In this document: piece after piece, positions 1 to 14,098 of the stretch
How the letters are laid out: every line of letters starts with the position of its first letter
How positions within the stretch are numbered: position 1 is the stretch's first letter
DNA from: Rhodamnia argentea
Taxonomy: Eukaryota; Streptophyta; Magnoliopsida; Myrtales; Myrtaceae
DNA length: 64,000 bases
Direction: 5' to 3'
Assembly (NCBI RefSeq): GCF_020921035.1
Contig: NC_063156.1
Location: 29,808,283-29,872,282 of the forward strand
Made by a program: the position numbers and the translations under genes
The notes under the pieces: model-generated
The model's database searches: none
What the model saw: only the letters and a program-made list of their open reading frames with translations
What the model was told of the DNA's origin: nothing

Positions 1-459
1 AGGGTTTAAGCACTGCCGATGTATGATTTCCGGAGATTATTCAATTGGGGTCATCGTTTTGGTTAAAAGACGATGCGATTGTGTAATTTCTGCGGTTATG
101 GACACGTGAAGCGCGAGTGTGTAAGTCATTAGTTTCTTTGTGATCTTTCAATTATCCCGAGGATGTTGAACTCCCTCGCAGAAACTGAATGGTACTCGCC
201 ATTTGTGTATGTGCGCCAGTTGGTGGGTGGGTTGGAGGGAATCCTTCTTAAAAATGGCAAAATTGAACTCGATACAGTGATTTAGAAAAACTCCAATGTT
301 TGCACCGCATGTTTTCTCTGTTCTGCGCTGTTATGTGTTCCTTTCTTTCCCATTCATGTGCTATAGTTTAGTTTGCTGTTAGAAAGTGCAGAAACAGAGA
401 TATTTTGTTCTTGCTTTGTATTGATTGATATCCACTATTTTTTCCTTTTCCTGGCACAG

Positions 460-1908
<1,449 letters not shown>

Positions 1909-2814
1909 GGTTCGACAACTACTAAGTGTAAAGTTCCTTGCAGTGTCCATGATTGAGATCCAATAGTATAACTTCCACAGATTTAATTACATATAGTTCA
2001 CCTGCTCGGTTAATGCATGGTTTTGGATGCTGTGGACAATCGCGGTCCTCCCCATAGACAAGTATCTATGCTGGATTAATTAGTTTTATGACATGATTGA
2101 CTGACAACCTGCCATGATGGAAGTGACTATAGTTAAGAATTTTGATGAGGAGTTGTGATTATGAACTCCTGCTAATGTGAAAAGGGTTTCTATTGAAATG
2201 GGAGATACTTCTGCAATTGGTTAGTATGGCTTGCTTTGGCAAAGAATGTGCATGTGAAGTTGCTTCACTATTCACAAGTCATTTTAAATTTCTAACTTGT
2301 GCACCAATTGCATCCAGTATTGCGCCAGGATATTGGTGGACTTCTGACTTTGTTTTGCAATGATCGTGCTAATTGGTTACATGAGAATGGGATATATGGG
2401 GTGGGATTGGATCACTGCATTTTGCAGAATAAAGTCTGCGCTGAATGTCACATGTTGTAGCTGGAAAATTTGGTGCCATCTTCCATTTTTTTCGTACAAA
2501 AATGAAATCAATACCTTGGCATGTAACAGAGATAGAACCTTCTCTGCCGCACTGGAAATTTATGGTAATCTCTTTTGTCAGCCTGCTGATAATTTTCTCC
2601 AAGCTCATTTTCATACTATGTGAGATTATGAAAGAATGAGTTTGGTTGCTTTTGACATGAATTGGGCGAGTTAGTGAGATCAAAAGAGCTGCGCGCCTTT
2701 CTTTATGTTTTGTTGATCAGCAGCTTATAATGTTGTCAACTTGGCAGTCAAGTGAAACCTCACCTTTAACGAGAGATCAAATTGGGACTGCACTAAATGC
2801 AGTAAACACACGAC

Positions 2815-2851
<37 letters not shown>

Positions 2852-3165
2852 ACCTGCAATGCTCCTACTATAAGGAGACTAAATAAGCAAATCAAAAGGG
2901 CTGCATTGAACTGAATGTAAGATCTTTTTATTTGTTACTATTCAGACATGAGTTATTCCTGGAATCAAATTGCAATGGAACATTTGTATTTTGATCAACC
3001 CTTGTGGGTAATTGCACAACAAATTTTTTTATCAAACACCCTAAGCATTCATTGTTCAATGTAGAGAGAGGTACTTTCATGCATGATACAGAGTTTGGGG
3101 ATCCATCTATGAGTAGTAGGAGGGTCTTGATTTCAGTAAAGAGAAGAAGAAATTCTACATTTTAA
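1909..3165. other. Gene-poor spacer downstream of UBC27
   Basis: I see UBC27 3' flank, AT-rich sequence and a (CT)n run at 2819-2848. Short reading frames around 2360-2680 overlap on both strands, lack recognisable motifs and have no splice context, so I do not call a gene. Confidence 0.6.
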
Positions 3166-3402
3166 TCAGTCGCAGCGATAAACGGTGATTCTCCTGTGAG
3201 GGTAAGGTTGACAGATGACAAAGAGGAGCATTGCGATGACCAGAGCTAGCACCAAACCTATCAGCATGCCATTGGAGTCTGCCTCCTCTTCGCAGCATAT
3301 AGCCATATGCTTATATCCCTGGTGATAGATGTGAGGATCTTTAGCTACCAGCTCCTTCCAATGAGAAGGCGGAGTGTGAAGATGAGCTGAGCTGTGATTC
3401 AA
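3166..3402 (-). CDS. Small single-pass transmembrane protein, start unresolved
   Basis: The frame reads about 78 residues: a polar N-terminal part rich in His, Ser and Pro; a CCEEE cluster; one strongly hydrophobic stretch of about 20 residues (from MLIGLVLA); then a short basic tail (PHRRITVYRCD) before TGA. That layout is typical of small plant membrane proteins of unknown function. The leftmost plausible codon is TTG: the frame stays open upstream to a stop at about 3451 with no ATG, and the first in-frame ATG lies just before AICCEEE. The true start may therefore be that inner ATG (a protein of about 46 residues), sit across an unseen intron, or have been lost. I recall no named family. 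Confidence 0.5.
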   Translation of the reverse strand: MNHSSAHLHTPPSHWKELVAKDPHIYHQGYKHMAICCEEEADSNGMLIGLVLALVIAMLLFVICQPYPHRRITVYRCD

Positions 3403-6401
3403 GTGTGAATGTGGAAGCGTGGAAGGGGAAGTTTGGAGGTCTCCAGAGCTTTAAGTAATTGGGAGCACATGGGGGTCCTATCCAAGTATCTAGCACAGCC
3501 ACAGACGAGTTGCCACGTTGATTCGTGACTTTTATCTTTCTTCCACCTCCTTCAATGGTGCTTCTTGTTTTGGTCTGTATGCTGGGGAATCTGTGTAGTG
3601 GCGTGGAAGACGGGCAATGGCAGGCGTTGCCCCCCAGGGCATGCGTGGAGCCTACCCATCTTGGTGCTACGAACGTTAATGGAGAGAGAATTCAGACATG
3701 TGAACTTGTGTTGCCAACATCCACGCGTATTGGCGGAGTTAAAGCAAGAAATTCGAGGCTGCATAATGTGGGCAGCAGGAGATCGTGAGGTAGAATTCCT
3801 CGGAAGACGCGCGAGGGTCTCAACACGCTATTTGAAAAATTAGGCAGGCCAGTCAGACTATCTTCAATGGATGGGTGGACCGAGTCAAGATGTATATTTT
3901 TGTTTGTAAAAAGCCCGGGGTCGGGTATGCAATGAGACACTGAAACTGACAGCCAACAGCTATGCATGGGATGGAATGTGACCTCTGCCATTGACTCATG
4001 TTGTTTTTTTCTCAAGTTTCATACTCGGTACAATGACCCCGTTTACGCAACTTCCGCCAAAATTACGTTTATAATTAGAGTGATCAGTTTCAAGAGCCTA
4101 GATTTTTAGATTTGGAACTTGGAACCTATATCGTCGGGATGGTTACACTGACCTTATTGACGTCGGAACCGGTCGTGATTTTATTTTAGTTTCATGTTAT
4201 TGTATATACGAATGCATTGTGCCAACGATGAATAGAGTTTTTTTTCTGCTTGAGGATAATATTTTCAATACGCACGCACACAAGGCTGAACATACGAAGA
4301 AAAACAGCAAAACAACTTATTTAAGGTTGGGGGTGAACCGGTTGAGTTTCGGGTTTTATTTTAAGAATGAAACGGTCAATGCCGATTTCCAATTTTTGAA
4401 ACCGGAAATCGAACAGGTCCCCATTTGAATCGGCCTCGAGTTGGCCATGTAATGCCGGTTTGGGCCGGTTCTCGGGTTGAACCGGTCCGTAGGCTCGCCC
4501 CTACCTGTTTTATATGCTCCCTCTTGCGGGTGGCTTATGGGATAAACATATTATACGGAACAGGGAAATATTCCTCAGTAGGGTAAGTGAAAACGAAAAA
4601 GTGAAGGGTTACTTTGGGGGAGGAGGCTCAAGGAATACGAATCTGTAATGCAATGCAAAGTCCAAATGGGAACTGGGTCATGCTTTTTCTTTTTTGTAGC
4701 CTGAAGAAGAAGCTTTTTATTCTTCTTCTTCTTCTTCTTCTTTTTCAATCCATCCTTTCATTATTTGGGAATCGCTTTGGCATTCCTACCGATCACGTCT
4801 CCCCACCACGCATTGAATTCTACATTTCCCCACCAACAACTTCAACTAGTGCCTACTTGTTAGCTTTTTTTTTACCCACTCGACCCTTCTCTTCTCTTCT
4901 CTTACTTCTATCTTTCTTTTTTTCCCTCAACACCCTTTATTTCTCCACGACGTTTCATTCCATCTGCATCTTCGGCTGAGTCATCGCTCGTGGTCAAACC
5001 CCGTCTTGACCGGTGGGTTGAAAATGCCATGGGGGGGAAATTGTTCCCTCCCACGATTTTCTCCGGGTGGAATCGTTGACAAAATTGTCGGGGCAGTACG
5101 CAATTCCATGGGAAAGACAGAATGTAATAAACCCAATTAAAAAAAGCTCCTTAAGTCACCACGGGTAGGTGAACGCCACTGTACATGTGATTGGAAAAGG
5201 GTGGGATCCGCCTTAAATGAGCAGTCCATTCTCGACCGCGATGGATCATCACCGGAGCAGGGCCGTAGTCCCTCATCCACGTTAAAAACATGTAAATGGG
5301 TGATGGGGCCCAAGAGGATCGACAAGGGAACCAACCAATCACTTTGGCATCTTTGCTCGAATTAAATGTGACGCAGAGAGAACACCGACCCCCTTTTTTT
5401 TTTCTTCTTTGATGGGAATTTGGACTTCTGCTCAACGTTCATCGTTCGTTCGGGACGTGGTCTCCATCGGAATTAAATGAATTAAATATTCATTCGATGA
5501 GCATCGCTAAGAATTGCGATAAAAACAACAAAAAGAAGAAGAAGAAGAGGAGGAGTTTCAATTGGTTGGCACTGGCAGGGTGGAGAGGGAGTCAAGATGA
5601 GAAGGTGACGCTGTTGAATTCGGACCCCAGACACCGATCAGACTTTTCACCATTTGTTGTTTTGACTTTTGGGGAAGGTTCCCTGGGCCCTAATTAACAG
5701 GCTAACCCGACCACTCCCCTTATTCACCACCATTTTATCTACTCCAGCATATTCGACCAGCATACAAAGAAAAAGGGTGCCACTCTTTGTATTCTATTTG
5801 TCCGTTTCCGTTCCACACCTATTTCTGAAACATGTTTAGAATATAAATAAATTTTTTTTAATTTTTTCTATTTTTTAACAGACCGCAACACGTCGATTAT
5901 CAGGGCATCTCACCGGTCGCCGATCATCGGCAACCCTAGAAATTTTATGCTATTAGAAATTTTATGTTGTTATCAAACGCGTTTATCTGTTCGGGAACTC
6001 GAAACTTGTCCATAAACTTAAAAAAGAAAAAAGAAAAAAAAGAGGAGGATGTATTTGTCATCAGGAATTGATTTCAGAGACATAAATTAATGGGCTACCG
6101 CTAAAGACTTAAAAATGCGACCGGCAGTTTTGGATTATGTTGCGCCAAACTCGCATGACCCAATTCCTGATGGCGCGGGACTCTGTTCAACCTCCGCTGT
6201 TGTAGTTCCCTTGCTTGCTTTCGCGGGCTCTCTCCCACACGCTTTCTTTCTAAGCCTTAGACATGCATACGCACAGACTGGTGTATACAGTATAATTCGA
6301 ATGTAAACCATCGTTTTCCTTCGTAAACGATGAACAGTGGAAGTTGCTTGGCTCCCTGTATCGACCAAGCCCTTCCGAATCTTCCCCTCCCATGATACGC
6401 G
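3403..6401. other. Intergenic region with repeats and the upstream region of the kinase gene
   Basis: About 3 kb without a convincing gene. It contains a (CTT)n tract near 4720-4742, several T-rich stretches, a possible decayed DNA transposon (about 4060-4503) and (AAG)n near 5530. The last kilobase is presumably the promoter and leader of the kinase gene; I saw no clear TATA box. Reading frames at 3525-3843, 4614-4979 and 5137-5435 have low-complexity or unrecognisable translations. Confidence 0.55.
4060..4503. mobile_element. Possible decayed hAT-like non-autonomous DNA element
   Basis: The right side, read on the minus strand, begins GGTAGGGGCGAGCC and then carries several ACCGGTT/AACCGG blocks, a composition I associate with short non-autonomous hAT-type elements in plants. 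A matching inverted terminus on the left is not clear (about 4060-4180 has GGAACCGGTCG only) and no target-site duplication is obvious. This is an inference from sequence style. Confidence 0.25.
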
Positions 6402-9400
6402 ATGGGTTGCATCTCGACCATCATCACCGACGGTCGTCGCCGCACCGCCGTTAAACACCGCCCGAGTAGGAAGGCGCCCGTTGCTACCCCCGCGGTATCC
6501 GACGAATGTAAGTCCAGCAGCGCTCCGGCGGACGAGACACCGAGACCTCAGCAAGGCTGGCCACCGTGGCTGGCCGCCGTGGTGGGCGACGCCATTCGCG
6601 AATTCGTCCCTCGCTGCGCCGATACCTTCCAAAAGCTCGACAAGGTACCTCCGAGGCGTGTGCTCTTCTTCCGATTGTTTTGGCGTTTTTGGCATTCTTT
6701 TTGTTCTGATGGTTTGGTCCCGTGATAGATTGGGGAAGGAACGTATAGCAACGTGTACAAAGCCAGGGATCTGGTGACGGGGAAGACGGTCGCGTTGAAG
6801 AAGGTCAGGTTCGATAATTTGGAGGCAGAGAGCATCAAGTTCATGGCGCGAGAGATTCTGGTGTTGACGAGGCTTGACCACCCTAATGTGATTAAGCTCG
6901 AGGGGCTGGTCACTTCGCGCCTGTCCTCGGGTCTCTACTTGGCTTTCGAGTACATGGAACATGATCTCTCCGGAATCGCTGCCCGCCAAAATGGCAAGTT
7001 CACTGAGCCTCAGGTGACCCTTTTCTCTTCTTCTGTTTTTTTTTTCTGCAAACCTGTCCTCCTTTCTCTTTCTTCCTTCTTTTTTTTTTTTTTTGCTGAT
7101 TACATATTCTTGTGTGGTTCTGTTGATTCGCCACGGTTATTTGTAATCGTCCTTGGACTTCGATTTCGTTGTGGTAAACTGGTGATTGATAAGAGGCTGT
7201 TTTCTCTATTCTAGATAGTTGTTGCTTTGGTCTCCTTAGCCCTTATACCACTCTAGCTCTGTTTTCTTGAAGGGGTTTTTGTGGTGATGTGAGCTTTTGG
7301 TTATACACTTGACGGCCAATTCAGCGCATAATTTGTCATGGGAGCCATTGAACTATGAGTTGGGCAGAGAATTTGATTGATAATATAAGTACGAGTTGAA
7401 TTAGAATGTCCAGAAGTTAATTCAGAAGTGAATGTTCAGTAAAGACTGATGAGAGGGGTTTGTAGACTCTCAAATTATCAAATAATAAATGTGCTTAGGA
7501 AGGATGTCTATTTGACTTCTGAATATCTTGTAAAATTCTTGCTTTAAGGCTCATGGAGGTGAATTGCGAATCCTACTCAAGTTTTGGATGTTAGTAAGGA
7601 TCTGTACTTCATATTGACAAATCAGATCAACAGTTCGCATACTTCTCTAAATCTTGAGGCAGCATCAGCAAGCTTGTTCTGCCAAAGGAAAAGTTCTCTA
7701 CTTGCATCTGCAACTCTGGTGCATCCTTGCACAAGCTAAATGGAGTTGTTCTTTGTAGGTTTCTCATCCTCCTTTTTTTTTTTTTTTCCAATTTGCAACA
7801 CTTGCTCAAAGAGGAGAGCATATTGGTCGAAAAAAGAAGTATCATCTTTTATTCTGGTTGTTGGAGATTTTTTAGGGGTGATGAGGTATATGGAGGGAGA
7901 TTCACTGCATACAATAAACTTCTCAAACATGCTGAACCGTAAAATTTGATTCGAATATTCACATGTTCAGGAATATGATTTTTAAAATTGCAAACAAGAG
8001 GATTGCGTAATTTTCCAAATGCTTTTTAGGCTGCGCACAAGCTATGAGGTTCATTGCACTCTTCACACGTTAATCAGTTTCACCTGCAGAGCCCATGGAA
8101 AGTCAGTGCTACATGGAATTGTTTGCTATCTGTTTGTCTGCCTTAAAGATATGATGATATTGTCTCTTTCGTTTTGTTTCCAGAGTTTCACTGGACTTCA
8201 AAATATCCATGATTTGACATAGTGAAATCTCAAGTTTTCTTTCCGTCTTCTTTGGGGTATCTAAAATATGAATTCCTGTCCTCTCCAAAATATGTGGTCA
8301 GGTCAAATGTTATATGAGGCAGCTGTTGTCAGGGCTTGAGCATTGCCATAATCGTGATGTCCTGCACCGTGATATTAAGTGCTCCAATTTACTTATTGAC
8401 AATGAAGGGACCCTTAAAATAGCTGATTTTGGACTGGCGACATTCTATGATCCTGAGCGCGAGCAAGTCATGACCAATAAAGTTGTAACACTATGGTACC
8501 GAGCACCGGAACTTTTGCTTGGGGCTACTAGCTATGGAATTGGCATTGACCTCTGGAGTGCAGGCTGCATTTTGGCGGAGTTACTCTATGGAAAGCCAAT
8601 AATGCCAGGACGGACTGAGGTACTTTTGAGCTCTTACTTCTTAATATAGTATCCTGGCGGCGTGGTCAAGTAAAGTAATTAAATATGAACGAGAAATTCT
8701 TTACCAAGTGATAACCATGGGTAGGGAGGCCATATGTGTTAATCAATAGGTTCTGTAACACGGTCTAGACTTTCGATATGTATGTGTCGAAGCACCTGGG
8801 TTGGCTGGTTACTCACATATCATGTATATTCCAATTTAATAGTTTGCTTTGCCTCAAGGTTGAAGCTTGAAACCTGACTTGCATATGATTTTTTCTCTTT
8901 TTCTTAGGTAGAGCAACTGCATAAGATATTCAAATTATGTGGCTCGCCATCTGAAGCATATTGGAACAAATTCAAATTGCCAAATGCCAATATTTTCAAG
9001 CCACCACAGCCTTACACTCGTTGCATAACAGAAACATTCAAGGACTTCCCACCGTCTGCTCTACCTCTCCTTGAGACTCTGCTTTCGATGGACCCTGATG
9101 AACGGGGCACCGCCACAACGGCACTAAATAGTGAAGTAAGTTATGGTTGCTCAATCTGTTGAACAGAGCAAACTAGTGTTTTCTATTTGGATGGAATGAA
9201 TATCTTGCTAGAGCATTCTCGAAGCAAAGACATGTAATATGACCCCAAGCTCGTGACTAGTTTCAGTTGGTTCTTCTTTTTTTTTTTTTTTCAGAAGATG
9301 GAAGCAGTTTGTGAAGCCAGAGATTTTTCCTGAAACAAAATTATTCATGAAAAACATAGTAAAACCATGCCATATATTAGCCTTTTTTTATGTACTTTTC

Positions 9401-10718
9401 ACGCCTTTTCTTTATTTATTTTTCTTCTGAATTTCAATGATTTTTTAGATTTTGACCATAAAAAAAAAAGATTTTCTAGAATGGTATCAGGGCAAGCATA
9501 ATGCAGTACTTTTTTATCTGAAGCACTATCATACGTACATATCCCAAGCTAAGAAATTTGTTGGTGGGCTAGATAACAACTCCTCCCTTTGTCCAATTCA
9601 TAGAAGTTTGACTTAGTTCACTTCCCTGCGTAGTTCTTTGCTGCTGAACCTCATGCATGTGAACCGTCAAGTCTGCCAAAGTATCCTCCAAGTAAAGAGA
9701 TGGATCTAAAGTTGATCAAGGAAAAGGCGAGAAGGTTGGTCTTCTTTCGTTCCATACTCTCTGTCTAAACTATTGATGTCGATGTCTTTAAAATGAGGTT
9801 TCCTTTTCATGTTCAAAGAGATTCAAGCAAGAGACCTGGTGCATTCCATGGTTCCAGAATGGATGGGGTTCATGGTCGGGCTGGGAGGTTAATTCCAGCC
9901 CCAGAAGCCACTGCAGAGAATCAGGCAACTCTGCATGTATGTGATGCAAATTCTTCATTTGATGTTCATGCAGGTTCTCATATGTGCCCCCGTTGTATGA
10001 TCCAACAGTGAATGTCACTTACAACTGGAACTTCATTTGCATTGTTTGAATATCCTAGGACTTTTAACTCCTTAGATGAACACGTGCATTTGCCCACTCA
10101 TGCCCTGGCACTGTGGAGTCAGTATCGGCTTTCCTTTGCATTCATTGCGTTGAAATGTTTCCTGGGTTGGAGCTCAATGTGTAGGTTAATACACTGATGC
10201 TTGTCCAATCCAGAACTGCTCATCTCAGTGAGACCACCAAACATATAACATGTTCTTTGTTTGGAGCTTTGCATTCTTTTGTTACTGTTTAGTATAGGCA
10301 AACTGTTGCTGCTGATCCGGAAAATGCAAAACCAACCCAAACCATAGGGTGGCACTTGTCTTGAGGGTTGTCTGCTTAACCTTCTGTTGTAAATCTGCAG
10401 AGGCTGAGAGTTATGAAGAAAGCCAATCCCATGAGCAGAAGCGGGAAATTCCCACCTGCACATCAGGATGGAGTGGTTGGATCTTCTGCTAACGCATGCC
10501 TAACTGGTCCAGTGTCAAGTGCTGCACCTGATTCCCGTCGATGCCAGTCACTTAATCAGAACTCATCAAGTTCAGTTGGAAATGCTTTAGCTGGATCCTC
10601 CACAAGCCAGAAGACGTTAAAGGCGACTCCCAAGTTGTTGCAGATGGGAAGCTCATCTTCGCATTCATGCCATCGGATGCTTGTTTACGGATCCAATCTC
10701 ACAATCAGAAGTAAATAG
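6402..10718 (+). CDS. CDK-like (cdc2-related) serine/threonine protein kinase, At1g54610/At5g50860 type
   Basis: Seven exons join in frame to about 536 residues: 6402-6644, 6729-7013, 8302-8619, 8908-9135, 9634-9734, 9819-9936 and 10401-10718. The protein starts MGCIST, fitting N-myristoylation of Gly2 and possible acylation of Cys3, so membrane anchoring is likely. The kinase domain starts at about residue 82 with IGEGTYSNVYKA. It has the ATP lysine (VALKK, about Lys105), the catalytic loop HRDIKCSN (Asp200), DFGLA (Asp218), a T-loop with MTNKVVTLWYRAPE and CDK-style DLWSAGCILAELL. The PSTAIRE position reads as an ESIKFMAREI-type helix. A KFPPAHQDG motif typical of this subfamily follows in the Ser-rich tail. 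No essential kinase residue is missing. The cyclin partner and substrates cannot be told from sequence. Confidence 0.93.
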
Positions 10719-13013
10719 TTGGCCTCCAGCTCTCGATGCTCTCTCTAAATCAGAAAAGAAGAGCGGTACACAGACTCGATAATCTTTTTGTTAGCGTAGG
10801 ATCCTTATAGATTTCTCTCCCCACACCAGTTCTGTACCTATTTTCAGAGTAACCAATTGTTGTACAAAAGAATAAAGCTTTTGCATTGTGAATGTCAACC
10901 TGTTACTTCTGTCATCCATGCACGTGCATAAGAAGTAATTCACTTATGGAATCACTCGCCTAGCTAATGAACTATAGTCCGTGAGTGAGTGGTTGGAAGA
11001 TCATAATTTAGCTGTAAGCTGACAAGGATTGAGGGGTGAGGATTTTGGCCCCACACTCGTACATTGAAATTTATTCAAATAGGAAACTCCGAATTTTTTC
11101 AACGCGATCTGAATAGGTTTGCTCTTAACATGAAATGCTCTCAACCCGATGCATCTAATCAGTTCCAATTCACCTCCAGAAGCCAATTCAAATGCATTAC
11201 ATACAAGCCTAACTCTGTAAATATACAGGCACGGCTCGCACAGAATTATTAGAAAACAACGCTTGAACTAAACATGTGAAAACATTGCGACTCAACTGAT
11301 ATCAATGTTCTCGATTTCTGAGTAACAAATATTAGTTCGACAACTTGGTTTACCTATTGCGCTTTTAAAATGGGAGTATGATTCGTATTCTAGTTGTAGT
11401 CGAATACTAGTGACTACTTGTTCTTAGCGAGACCTTTTGTACTTTGAAAAGGCTTTAAGGGTGTGTTTGGTTCGGCTTTTTCAAGGGGTTTTAGGGAAAT
11501 GCAAACCAGTTTAGTCTAAAAGGGTTTTGGGAAAATGCAAAGATTGATGGGTAAACTCTGCTTTGAGAAGTATCTTTGAGAGAAAAGCTATTTGGTAGAA
11601 ACACATTTGGAAAGGAGTGATTAATTTAAGCATTTTAATTTTTAATTGGTTTAAAATCGAAAAAAATATGTCTGCAACTTTTTTTAGTTTAAACATTGAC
11701 GGCAACGTTATAGATAGGTATTAGCAAATTTATGAACATAAAAAATTTGGCTTAAAAAAACACATAAGCCCGAGGAAAGAAATCATTATCCTTAAATATT
11801 ACAAACATCGTTAAGCATATCCTAAATTTATAGCTATTTTATCACGTAAACATGTCATGTCAAATGCTGCGTCATCATTTTAAGCACTATTCTGCTCATT
11901 TACAACATGGCAATCCAGTGTATATAAATTGGGATCCAAAACTACTCTTGCAAAATGTGCATCATCCACGACAACATTTCTTCGTAGATAATTGTGCAAA
12001 GTCATTGCTGCTATCACAATGTTCACTTGCTTTTGATATGGATAACTCCGCATTTCCACTTCTTTTTCAATACGACAAAGGCCTTATTTCCTTTGATTAT
12101 TTATTTTTTTCAAAATATCTATTGAAAAAGTATTTTTTTTAGGTTTTTTTATCTTTAAAATATACTTGATGAGTGACAAATCATTACGATGTAGCATTTT
12201 TGTGATCGAGGCCTTTTCATTTTTGTTTAATTTTTTTATTTTTTTTTTTTCTTGAAATATCTTATTCAGTTTTTTAAAGTGCTTATATTTATTAAATTTA
12301 AAAAAAATAAAAAAAAATAAAAAATTATATAAAATAAAACTAATTAGAAAGAAAAAGAAAAAAAACTATATAAAAAAACTAATTAAAAAGATAAAAAATT
12401 GAAAGAAATAAAAAATAATTAAAAAGAAAAAGAATGTGAAGGACTGGATGGAGAAAAGATGAGGGAAATTTTTTTCCTCTTCTTAAAAAATGGAAATCAT
12501 TTTCCACACTTTTGAATGTGCTTTTTCTATGAAAGGAAAATGTTTTTCTTGACTCGTATATTTTTTTGTGAACCGAGTGCCGAAAAATCCGAAAAACATT
12601 TTCCTTAAAGTAGTTTTACGCGAAATGAACGGAGCCTAAGTTCTCACTTCATTCCATTTTTGTGTCATCCTAATTCTCCATCCTAAACAAGCATAAGCGA
12701 TGCGCTTAATCATACTTAAACGTCATTCAAAAGATACATGTACGTTACTTATACGATTTATTTGTTCACTAATTAATGAGATGCAAAGAGAGAAAATTAT
12801 TCAAAAAGTCATAAACCTGTTGTACGGAGGCCAATTCAGTCCTTAACCTTTTAAATTCTAAACATTTTGACAACGTGTCAATTTAATTAATTGTTTTTTT
12901 TAGCTAAAAACAAACTGTTAATATTACGGTCACCGAAAGACTGTTACATAATCAACTCTCGAGAAATAAAATGAGGAAGAGTTTTTCCAAAACAGATGAA
13001 TCCAGGAGGACTG
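10719..13013. other. AT-rich intergenic region with transposon-like debris
   Basis: No gene seen. From about 11459 (GTGTGTTTGGTTCGG) to about 12643 the sequence has motifs common at ends of plant non-autonomous DNA elements: read on the minus strand, the right side starts TTAGGCTCCGTTCATTTCGCG, followed by repeated GGAAAATG-type words on both strands. The two ends do not match well as one inverted repeat, so more than one decayed element may be nested. The stretch 12170-12440 is almost pure A/T low complexity. Confidence 0.4.
10871..10876 (+). terminator. Probable polyadenylation signal of the kinase gene
   Basis: AATAAA lies about 150 bases after the stop codon in AT-rich 3' flank, a normal place for a plant near-upstream poly(A) element. 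The cleavage site itself is not determinable. Confidence 0.5.
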
Positions 13014-13136
13014 CACCTGTTCAGCAATGAAATCCATGATTTCAGATTCTGCAACCCATGCACCAGGCTTCCTCGGCACAAAAGCCATTGGAACCTGCCC
13101 TGCCTGTTGATCAGGACTCCTGATTCCAAGCAACAC
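13014..13136 (-). pseudogene. Exon relic of a 4-coumarate:CoA ligase-like (acyl-CoA synthetase) gene
   Basis: The minus strand encodes about 40 residues containing AGQVPMAFVPRKPG and ESEIMDFIAEQV. This matches the C-terminal hinge region of 4CL and 4CL-like AMP-forming ligases, where the usual pattern is AGQ-[IV]-PMA-[FY]-VVR-x-PG then a MDFIA-x-QVAPYKK stretch. A GT follows the EQ codons where such genes often have an exon end, and an AG precedes the block, so one exon seems preserved with its splice borders. No other exon of the gene is visible on either side. The fragment cannot make an enzyme alone. It could also be cargo captured by a transposon. Confidence 0.65.
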
Positions 13137-14098
13137 ACTTGGATTAGTTTCGTCTTTTATCCACTGGTCTTGATTCTAGGTCACTCGAGAATCCTTTCAG
13201 CGGAACTTGATTTGAGCGAAAAGGACGAGGAGCCATTTGAATGCACCATGATTTCCTTATCAGTCTCAAAGCCAGCATTTCAAGTTTTTTTTTTTTTTTT
13301 AATCTTTGAATGATCTTTCCAACGACATTAATGATTTGTTTTGATGTAATAATGATATTTCTTCACATTCGATAATTTATATTTCGGTATTTAATTTGCT
13401 TTAGAATTACCCGTTTCCTTTTGTTGTTTATTCTTTCTTCATATTCAAGGAATCTCACTCAGTGAGATTTGAGGAAATCCCCACCCTAGCGAGACTTCTC
13501 AGTTCTAATTTCTCAAGGGAACCGATTAAGCAAGTTAAGCGGTTTCTAGGGACAATTAAGAATAGAGAAGCCACGTTTTCATATTGAAGACTTACGGCGC
13601 CGTTATGCTAACTTTAATCTTGTTTTTATTGACAATTTGGTATCTGGGATACTCCCTAGACAATGATTCTATGTCTATATTGGTCATGTTCAACATGATC
13701 GAGGATTGCAACATCCGAATGTAGGTAGATATATTCTGTATGTCACAATGAAGATATCTTTCCCTTTAGTTATAAGAAAAGAAGATTTTCCTTATGGTCT
13801 TTAGCTCAAAGAAGTAGTTTACTTCAGATTGATATGCTTCAACTTTAGTTTTAGATAGAGTGCGATGCTTGTTGGTTTGAAATATGATGGTGTTGTGTTT
13901 GATCGAATATATAACAAGTGGAATCATCAGTCATGCAGATTCCTGCGGGGAATGTGGCTGAAGAGAAGGCATATCGAATGGATGATAAATAACACACCAA
14001 CAATCGCACACGACTGTAGATTTCATTAGATCGATCTCTTTCTCCGATTATCTCGAAAGCTGGAAATGGGCCTTTTACCGCCGGTCACGTGACTAGGC
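13137..14098. other. Intergenic, nothing recognised
   Basis: AT-rich sequence between the ligase relic and the NAC gene. A repeated TCTCACTCAGTGAGA palindrome sits near 13452-13466. I found no gene or full element. Confidence 0.5.

Noticed and set aside
4614-4979. 121-codon plus-strand frame
   Set aside because: A Phe/Leu/Ser-rich translation of T-rich low-complexity DNA.
6135-6989. 284-codon minus-strand frame opposite kinase exons 1-2
   Set aside because: It mirrors the coding plus strand, has no recognisable domain and its start is arbitrary.
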